From Hygrophila difformis (lineage: Eukaryota > Streptophyta > Magnoliopsida > Lamiales > Acanthaceae): a stretch of DNA of 64,000 bases. Below, in pieces: positions 56,263 through 64,000 of the stretch. The notes under the pieces are model-generated. The model was not told the origin of the DNA, ran no database searches, and worked only from the letters and a program-made list of their open reading frames with translations. Both the position numbers and the translations under genes were made by a program. Location: NCBI GenBank assembly GCA_030278955.1, contig JAOANR010000001.1, positions 38,017,708 through 38,081,707 of the forward strand. The letters are read 5' to 3'. Each line of letters opens with the position of its first letter. Position 1 is the stretch's first letter.

Positions 56263-57321
56263 GGCTTCGCCCTCGAAGCCTCACGACAAACTAATAGTAA
56301 TTTAGATGTATACCTCCTAATACCTTTATTTATTTATTTATTTTATTTTTATTTAATTTTTATTTATTTATTTATTTATTTATTTATTTTTTTGGAAAAC
56401 TTTCAATGGGTTATATGATTCTCTTCAAACGGCCACGGATATTGATCCTTAATATCCGTGCTAACTCCTTTAGTTACATCTTTTTTTTTTTTAATCATAT
56501 CCTAATGGTATCCGGGATAAGTCTAGGACAAAAACCTATTAATATGTTATCTTATTCCCGTTTTCCGGTTTCCAATGACTCAGTTAAATTGGTAGTCTTC
56601 TTTTGAGTATTCCATAATCCTTAGTAAATCTCACTCTTCCCTGTTGGTAGCGTTACTCTTTGGAGAAATTGCTTAGTTATCTAATAAGGTATATTTGAAC
56701 ATGGTTTAGATAAATGATGATGGCGCTGCCCAGTTAAGCATTCTCTACCAAATTTGATAAGTAGATGTTTTATTGGATATAATAATTTACTGACCTTGAG
56801 ATAAACTTTAATCTTGATGGTTCCATATTTTTACTTAGGCATGGCAGACAATCTAAACATTTGGTTATAGGTCAAACAAATCCTTCCAAAGGAAAAGAAA
56901 TTTTAAGTATCACATCAGGGATTATCATTTAGGCGGAAGCTTAAAATGCTTCGCAACAAAAGGGAATGCCTTGGTTATACATATCAAGCGCATTACTTGG
57001 TTCAAAAGTTGGGGTACGATCGCTCCACTTGCATATCATTTTACCATGCCCGATTGATCGATGTTCTTAGAGAGTAATGATATAATCTAAATCGATATAT
57101 TAGGGGCTACATTCCCAAAGCCAAAGTAAAATGTCCTCCAACGAGTGTGCCCGAGCTCCCCTTTTTATCCTTCTCAAGGATTGCCCGAGTTGTCCTTATG
57201 CAACCTTCCTTGATTACTTCTTACCGCAGGCGGCGGGGTTCCTCGGCTTTCTATTCAGGAATGCTTCTGTTTGAAAGCGATGGTCTCCTTTTAAATCATT
57301 TCGCAACTTATTAGGGTCAAT
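56263..57321 (-). other. Internal region between gag stop and polypurine tract
   Basis: About 1 kb with no pol domains in any minus frame. AT-rich TTTATTTATT runs occur at 56325-56395. Confidence 0.55.
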
Positions 57322-58272
57322 TCAGATGCCGCATTCTTTGATCCTATGTCCTTCGAGGCCACATCTGAAGCACTCTCCATCTTGCGGGCATGTTTGCATC
57401 CAATGCTTCCTGCCGCACTTTGGGCAGCGTGCGGCCATTGGGGGATGGTCATTATTTTTTTGATTAGGGCCGTCAAAGTTGCGATGCTAGTTCTGGTTTC
57501 CTCTGTCCGGGTTCCTCTTGATGCGCCCCTCCTTATGGGTTTTAGAGGCTTGCCCGATTTGCTCTTTTCCCCGTTTAGGCTTCCGGACGCGCTCGATTGT
57601 CATCGCCCGATCATATAGCTTCTGTAGGCTAAAGAATTGTTTCCCACCTAACCCTTCTCGAATCTCTCGGTTCAGTCCGAGTTCGAATTTTTGGGCCTGG
57701 GAATGTTCGGTGTTCACTAACCCTGGAGCGAAGCGGAGGAGCTCGTTGAACTTTTTGTAGTACTCATGGACAGAGTAATTGCCTTGTGTTAAGGTAACGA
57801 ACTCCTCGTACTTAGCATTCTTTACACTAGTTGGGCAAAATCTCGCCCGCAGGCTTTCCTTAAACTCTAGCCAACCAATGTCTCGATTCTTGTGGTTTCG
57901 CCACCAGGTGTTTGCCTGGCCTTCCAGGAAGAATGTAGCCACCTCCACTTTCCTTTCCTTGGGGCACCGTACCGCCTCTAGCAGTTTGTCAAATTTCTCG
58001 ATCCACCCTTCTAGCTCATCCGGGTCCTCTTGTCCGGTATAGCTCGTGGGTTGATACTCATGTACCGCCTTGATGAAATCTGTGGGTGGTTCCCCTTGTA
58101 TTTCGTCCCTTGCCAGTTGCCGCTCTACTGCGGTACCAATAGTTAACATCACTTGTTCCAATCGAGCTTGTCGTCCCTCTATAGCTTCTCGCCTGTCCTC
58201 CATGGGATCAGATGCATATAGGTGGTCGGCCGGACGTTTTCCTGGGCGTCCTCGTGGTGGCATCTGAAACAT
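57322..58272 (-). pseudogene. Gag of the gag-only element, one in-frame stop
   Basis: From MPPRGRPGKRPADH (the second Met, 58263, fits best) the frame has a retrotransposon gag core: YTGQEDPDELEGWIEKFDKL, VEVATFFLEGQANTWWRNH, WLEFKESLRARFCP and YYKKFNELLRFAPGLV. A TAG at 57487-57489 interrupts. Reading past it, the same frame holds two zinc knuckles, CPKCGRKHWMQTC and CFRCGLEGHRIKEC, and a final stop at 57322-57324. Gag would package element RNA. With no protease or pol in the element, copies must depend on enzymes of related full elements. The stop could lie only in this copy. Confidence 0.8.
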
Positions 58273-59668
58273 TATCGTAGTCTTAAGAGAATTTCATTTG
58301 CTCTTAATTTATCATTTATCAGAAATTTTATTATTCTTCCAATAATTTCGTGATTATGAAATTTTAAAATTTTCCGGGTGGAAAATTTCACCGTCCTTTA
58401 TCAGAACCTTAGTCCTTAATAGTTCATACGCTTTCTCGAAAATGGGGGTGAAAATCATTGTTATGGGCTCTTGTGTCCTTATCAAGGGAAGACCTTAGGA
58501 ACAACATATTTGGGACAACTATCGAGGTAGACAAATTATAAGAAGGGCGATTGGGAGAAGTATTCTCTCTACCGGCCTTCTATCTCAATCATCCCTTAAG
58601 TGCATCCTTATCCCGAGATCGAATTCAAAATTTATAAGGCTCAAAGGAATAGGAGGAATGATTTAGGTTGTTCTTTAAGCGCACGATTGTTGGTAATAAT
58701 CCATTTAAGAATACTTCCAAGGGAATGTTCAACTGTCCTTGTCAATCTGGCATATGGATTTGAGGGAAATTCGTAAATATTTTATAAAACTCGTTGTGAG
58801 TTTAAAATCTTTTGGTGCTCTTTCGTAGCACTCGCGTCTTATCTTTAAGACCATATAGTATTTAGGAAATTCTTATTCCTAGTCATCCGCATGATCATCA
58901 TGCTAACATATAATTTGTGCGCTTATAAGTCTAAGGCATAACCTTATGTTGACTAAGGCAAGAACGCAAATCGCACTAACGCATAAAGTAATTTGTGATA
59001 CGACGATTTTTCATATAGATCGAGGAAGGGTCATAGACCATTTCAATACCCTGTTACCACTTGGTAGGTACAACTCTGGGGTAACGTTCCCATACCTTTC
59101 CAATGGTAAAAATAAAAGTAATTGTGAATATCGTCACCTATTGTAGGCATCATCTTACGTAATAAGGCAACTGAACTGAGAAGCCAAGGAACTAGTGCAA
59201 TACTAGTAGATTATCCAAAACACGTCTAGAGGTAGATACTAAGGCAAAGTAGTCATAAGATAATCGGAGAGAGACTCTATCTCGGAGTCCGATACCTTGG
59301 AAAATTCTTGTCAATAATATACTTGTAATAAACCAAAATTCTGCTCGTGCCTATATGCATATGTGTGTGTGCCCCCATCCCAAAATTTAACTTTAAAAAA
59401 TACTTGGCATAGTCTTTTCAAAATACTTCGTGCAAAAATTTCAATAATTTAAATGCACTACTTCTTAGAGCAAAAACGGCTCTTCAAAAATATTTCTCGT
59501 GCAAAAATTGCAGTAATTTATATGCACTAATCCAAATGATTCCAAATACTTTTCGTGTAAAATTTTAATAATTTAAATACACGACTTGTATAGCCACCTG
59601 GCTTTTAAAAAATAACTTTTGGTGCATGAATTTTAAAAATTTCAGATGCACAATTCCAAGAGCAAAAC
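58273..59668 (-). other. Leader between primer site and gag
   Basis: About 1.4 kb with no recognised ORF. The repeated GTGCAAAAATTTxAATAATTTA-like blocks near 59430-59630 are degenerate tandem units of about 70 bases. Confidence 0.5.
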
Positions 59669-59680
59669 GCTCTGATACCA
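59669..59680 (-). promoter_or_regulatory. Primer binding site, initiator Met tRNA
   Basis: GCTCTGATACCA on the plus strand reads TGGTATCAGAGC on the minus strand, three bases from the LTR edge at 59684. Confidence 0.9.
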
Positions 59681-59683
59681 ATC

Positions 59684-62600
59684 TGTAACACCCCCATTTT
59701 CCCTAAAGATGCAGCGGAAGAAAAGAGCGGGAACAATGGGTGGGGTGCTACCGCCACGTATTCCGGACTGCCCGAAATACGCTAAGGCTAGCATAAATAA
59801 TTGCAGAAAATCAGATTTGAATGTATATGCTAACCACGTTCCGGACAAGCTAGCATATAATTCACAAAGAAGCTTATATACTATGAGAAGTATAAAATAA
59901 GCTTAATAAAGATGTTTGGTATAGCGTAACCAAACGGAGGACTGCATTCCTCAAAGCGCGCAATAACAATAATGGAGTAAATACATGGAAGTTTTATTTC
60001 ATAAAAAGGGGTTGTCTATTTCATACTCAAAAATACTGTTAAACGCGTAATGCATTGTTTAAAACAGTAGGGCACCATATTTTCATAAATGGGATAAAAC
60101 CCAAATATTTTGTTTATGCTCGATAAATCACTATCTATGCCAAGTAATATATTATTATCAAAAGGGGGTTTTTAAAATATACATTTTTATAAATAATACC
60201 CCCAATCGTGCCCGTGCAGATGATGCCTTGCAGATCTCAAAACCTGAAAGGAAATGGTGACAAGTGTAGAGTCAGCGAAAACAATCGCTGAGTAAGTAGA
60301 CGTTTACTCCCGGAGGAGGTAGGGTTGCAGAAATAATTTAAAATGAACAGTTATGGTAATGGTATGCTAAAACGAGAATTTATTTAAGCACAGACAAAAA
60401 TCCATATAAATCTAATCCCGGGAAGAGATAATATGACACTATGCGTTACCAAGAAATAAATCCCTCAGCCAACATGATGTGCAGGTTCCCCGTGGTAGGG
60501 CCCAAATCTCACATACATTCAAGGGTTGTGGTGGAGGTACGAAATTTCCTCAAACCACATTGAATCGAGAAATGGCATCGGGCTGAAATCCATCAGTCCC
60601 CGTAAGTCGTGTATTACAGGCAAACGGCGGAGGATTAACATCTGTCCCCGCAAGTCGTGTAACACAAGCAAACGGCGGAGGTGGCAGCAGCGACCCAAAA
60701 CTTGGACCCAACCTCGTAACAATGCGCGCTCAAAAAATCCATAGGACATTGAGAATAATTGCAAGTATTGTAAAACACAGTAAAATGGCATACCAATAAT
60801 CCAAAAGCAGTAGGGAGCTATAAGCATAAATTTAAAATAAGAAAGCGGTAGTAAAAATTATGCTTAAGCTAAAATAAATTTGGCTTTACTCCAAAGAGTA
60901 AAAATCTACTTACCGTCACCGTGGATGGAATGGACACGACACACGCACGGCCTACGAGCAGATATCCCTTTACAGCTATTTGACTAGCAAAAATTATAAT
61001 ATTAACATCATATGCTATAATGATATTTTAATGGTAATAATAACTAAAATTTTCCAATTTAATAAATCTTACTGAACACTATCACAGACTAGCTATCTGT
61101 ACTAATCCTTACTGAGCTCTTAAAACTCCTCGACTTGCAGTAAAAATTCCACTCAAAATCTTGACTGCTAAAATATCTCTAACGATGCTATCTAAAATTC
61201 TACAACACACTACTAAACTAAGCAAGAAAATAATAAGTTCAGGAAAAAGAAACTGATTTGGGGTGAAATTGGGGAAGGGATGGAGGGTTTATATAGGCGA
61301 GCTAGTGTGGAATAAAACAAATGCAGCTCCATGTTCCAGCCTTTTCCTGATTTCCGTCTGCACTATTTCCTCTTTTTCTTACCTGTCCTCATTTAATGCT
61401 CCTGTATTACCAAGTCAACGTCCTCTCCTCTCATTCTTTTGGGAAACATTTGTCTCCATCCTCCCAACTTTGCAGACCTCACACTGCATTCTTGCTTTCC
61501 TGTCCCCCTCGTTTTCTTTGTTTTTCTTTTGCTCTCTTCTTTGAGCAACTCCGGCGAGCACAATGGCGGCGACGACGGCAGGGTTCGGCGGCGGCAACAA
61601 CGTCGGCGGTGGCGGCTGTGAGGGCGTCGGACCTCCTCTCTTTCCTCCCTCTTTCTTTCCTTTTTATTCACCGGAGGTGGATCTGTTGAGTGAGGGTGAG
61701 GCGCGGCGGACTCGACGGCGGCGGAGCACTCGACAGCGACAGTGGTTCCGCGGGCCTTCCCCATCTTCTCCTTCTTTATTCTTTTTTTTTTGTTCTTGGT
61801 TTGATTTTTTGGATTGATGTGGGTTTGTGAATTTGGGAATGGATTTGAAAGTGGTTTTGAATGGAGAGACGGTGGTGGCGTTGGCTGGCCGCGACGGGGA
61901 AGCGTTGGCCATGGGAGGCGGCAGAGGTGGGGTGGCCGGAGATGGTGGTTGTGGCCGGATTCGTCGGAGGGGGTCGCCGGCGGGAGGGAGATGGTGCTGT
62001 GGGTGTGGTGGCAAGGGCATGGCCGGAGAAGGGGAGAAAGAGGAAGATGATGGTGGTGGCGGAAGTGGCTGTCGGAGGTGTCGCCGGCGGGCTGCCGGCG
62101 GCAGTGGCGGCGCCGGAGGGCGGCGGTGACAGGGTTACAAAATTAGGGTTAGGGTTTGGTTGGGTTTTTGGGCTTAGGGTTAGGGCTTCCCATATTTGGC
62201 TTGGTTTGTGTTGGGCTTAGTTAATTGGACTATAAAACTTAATAAATGTGTGCACAAATTAAATTACTAGCTTATAAATAGCTAATGGACTTAATTAACT
62301 AGTTATTTTAAATTGTGGACTTAATTCAATTAATAAACCGTTACCGTTAGTCGAGTAATCCAAAATTCCACATTCTCCAATTCGGGATCATAATTAACTA
62401 AAAGTCGGACAATTTTCGATGATTAAATGGGTCGAATATTTTAATTGTAAAGATTTAATTAAACTCTAAAACACTTTTACACTTATAATTCAAATTAACG
62501 GATTTAATGGATTAAATTATCTATTAATTTTCCGTAGTTAGCAAAATGATTTAAGATTCCAAATCCCTTAATCTGGACAATTTCATTAGTTATATTTCGG

Positions 62601-63064
62601 TCCCTCGTTAATTTTTTATAATATAATTTGTTAAGTATTTTATTCAAGTTATGGGATTTAATCATACAATTTAATACATCCCTTATTATTAAATCGTATC
62701 CTTTCCAATAAAATTTATTAACTTGAAATAATTCACATCTTTTAATTAGACAATTTGTTAATAAAATGGTTCGGCTTGATTTGCATAAATTAATTGGTTG
62801 AGTACTCTTAATTTTAATTCTATTTACTAATTTATATTAAATTTTGACTAAATAATCGTAATCAATTAATATGAGTTTAAATAATTTATGACAAAATATA
62901 ACTTAATACTTATAAGTCAATTTAATTCGGACTCAGGTTTATCTCTAGAAAGTTTAATTTATAAGAAAATTTGAATAACTATTTATTAATTATTTTATTT
63001 TATTATTATTATTATTATTATTATTTTTTTGAATTTTTATTTAAAAATTATACGGAGTGTTATA
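59684..63064 (-). repeat. LTR copy 2 of the gag-only element
   Basis: 3381 bases, matching 52863-56242 with about twenty substitutions and one extra T near 61790. It is the 5' LTR for the gag at 57322-58272 and also the 3' LTR for the next internal region. Confidence 0.85.
61288..61295 (-). promoter_or_regulatory. TATA box in LTR copy 2
   Basis: The same TATATAAA context as in copy 1. It is the likely promoter for the gag at 57322-58272. Confidence 0.5.
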
Positions 63065-63181
63065 GTCTACCCTCCTTAAAATAAGGCTTCGCCCTCGAAG
63101 CCTCACGACAAACTAATAGTAATTTAGATGTATACCTCCTAATACCTTTATTTATTTATTTATTTTATTTTTATTTAATTT

Positions 63182-63212
<31 letters not shown>

Positions 63213-64000
63213 TTTTTTTGGAAAACTTTCAATGGGTTATATGATTCTCTTCAAACGGCCACGGATATTGATCCTTAATATCCGTGCTAACTCCTTTAGT
63301 TACATCTTTTTTTTTTTTAATCATATCCTAATGGTATCCGGGATAAGTCTAGGACAAAAACCTATTAATATGTTATCTTATTCCCGTTTTCCGGTTTCCA
63401 ATGACTCAGTTAAATTGGTAGTCTTCTTTTGAGTATTCCATAATCCTTAGTAAATCTCACTCTTCCCTGTTGGTAGCGTTACTCTTTGGAGAAATTGCTT
63501 AGTTATCTAATAAGGTATATTTGAACATGGTTTAGATAAATGATGATGGCGCTGCCCAGTTAAGCATTCTCTACCAAATTTGATAAGTAGATGTTTTATT
63601 GGATATAATAATTTACTGACCTTGAGATAAACTTTAATCTTGATGGTTCCATATTTTTACTTAGGCATGGCAGACAATCTAAACATTTGGTTATAGGTCA
63701 AACAAATCCTTCCAAAGGAAAAGAAATTTTAAGTATCACATCAGGGATTATCATTTAGGCGGAAGCTTAAAATGCTTCGCAACAAAAGGGAATGCCTTGG
63801 TTATACATATCAAGCGCATTACTTGGTTCAAAAGTTGGGGTACGATCGCTCCACTTGCATATCATTTTACCATGCCCGATTGATCGATGTTCTTAGAGAG
63901 TAATGATATAATCTAAATCGATATATTAGGGGCTACATTCCCAAAGCCAAAGTAAAATGTCCTCCAACGAGTGTGCCCGAGCTCCCCTTTTTATCCTTCT
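63065..64000 (-). other. Start of a second internal region of the tandem array
   Basis: It matches 56243-57179 base for base apart from rare changes, beginning with the polypurine tract. The gag part would lie just beyond the window. Confidence 0.85.

Larger units (their letters stand above)
52863..64000 (-). mobile_element. Gag-only LTR element (TR-GAG-like) in a tandem LTR-internal array
   Basis: The sequence 52863-59683 is repeated from 59684 to the window end with an offset of 6821 bases. Each unit is a 3.38 kb LTR plus a 3.44 kb internal region on the minus strand. The internal region encodes gag only, with an iMet primer site and a polypurine tract but no protease or pol. LTR copies differ at about twenty sites by eye. 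A second internal region after the second LTR shows a tandem array, as arises by LTR-LTR recombination. The left flank is gag of another element (CCCAT before the TG); the right flank is outside the window. Confidence 0.85.

Overview
This window is plant nuclear DNA, almost certainly from a flowering plant and probably a eudicot. The evidence is spliced genes with GT-AG introns, a Josephin-like gene of plant type, and a mix of plant transposable elements: Ty3/gypsy with an iMet primer site, CACTA, MULE, hAT, Stowaway, Helitron, SINE and LINE. There are no bacterial genes, operons or CRISPR arrays. The species cannot be named from the sequence. I counted one clear host gene; nearly everything else is mobile DNA in nested layers.

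Layout. 1-3.4 kb: an F-box-like ORF, then a frameshifted ORF with a transposon-protein-like domain and a coiled coil, then non-coding DNA ending in a polypurine-tract-like motif. 3.4-13.1 kb: a giant diverged palindrome (arms about 4.65 and 4.69 kb around a 0.32 kb spacer) full of short self-complementary AATTCGGTC/GACCGAATT motifs. 13.1-15.8 kb: a gag scrap, Stowaway-like fragments and two tRNA-type SINEs. 15.8-26.6 kb: a decayed Helitron helicase with a rearranged partial duplication, split by a complete but dead 8.9 kb Ty3 chromovirus on the minus strand (TSD AACCA). 27.1-28.9 kb: a Josephin-like gene. 29-34 kb: little coding, nested Stowaway MITEs, SINEs and a truncated LINE with a 15 bp TSD. 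35.1-37.4 kb: a non-autonomous hAT element (TSD CTGCTAAG) holding two Stowaways and a MULE-type foldback whose core is a TACCG-rich array. 37.7-45.7 kb: a non-autonomous CACTA element (TSD AAG) carrying a 6.57 kb MULE. 46-48.1 kb: a Stowaway, a MULE-type MITE and a small hAT-type element. 48.8-52.9 kb: the 5' part of another LTR element, cut inside gag by a gag-only LTR element. That last element lies in a tandem LTR-internal-LTR-internal array (unit 6821 bp) and runs off the window end.

The most interesting system is the MULE at 38648-45219. It has a perfect 9 bp target duplication, 119 bp terminal inverted repeats that read as identical, a seven-exon transposase whose exons all join in frame (1146 aa, DDE, SWIM and zinc knuckle present), and a convergent second gene encoding a GRF-type zinc finger, a coiled coil and a hydrophobic C-terminal segment. 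It looks recently mobile and possibly autonomous. The palindrome is the second highlight: a TATA-like promoter in each arm points to the centre, so transcription would give a long hairpin RNA.
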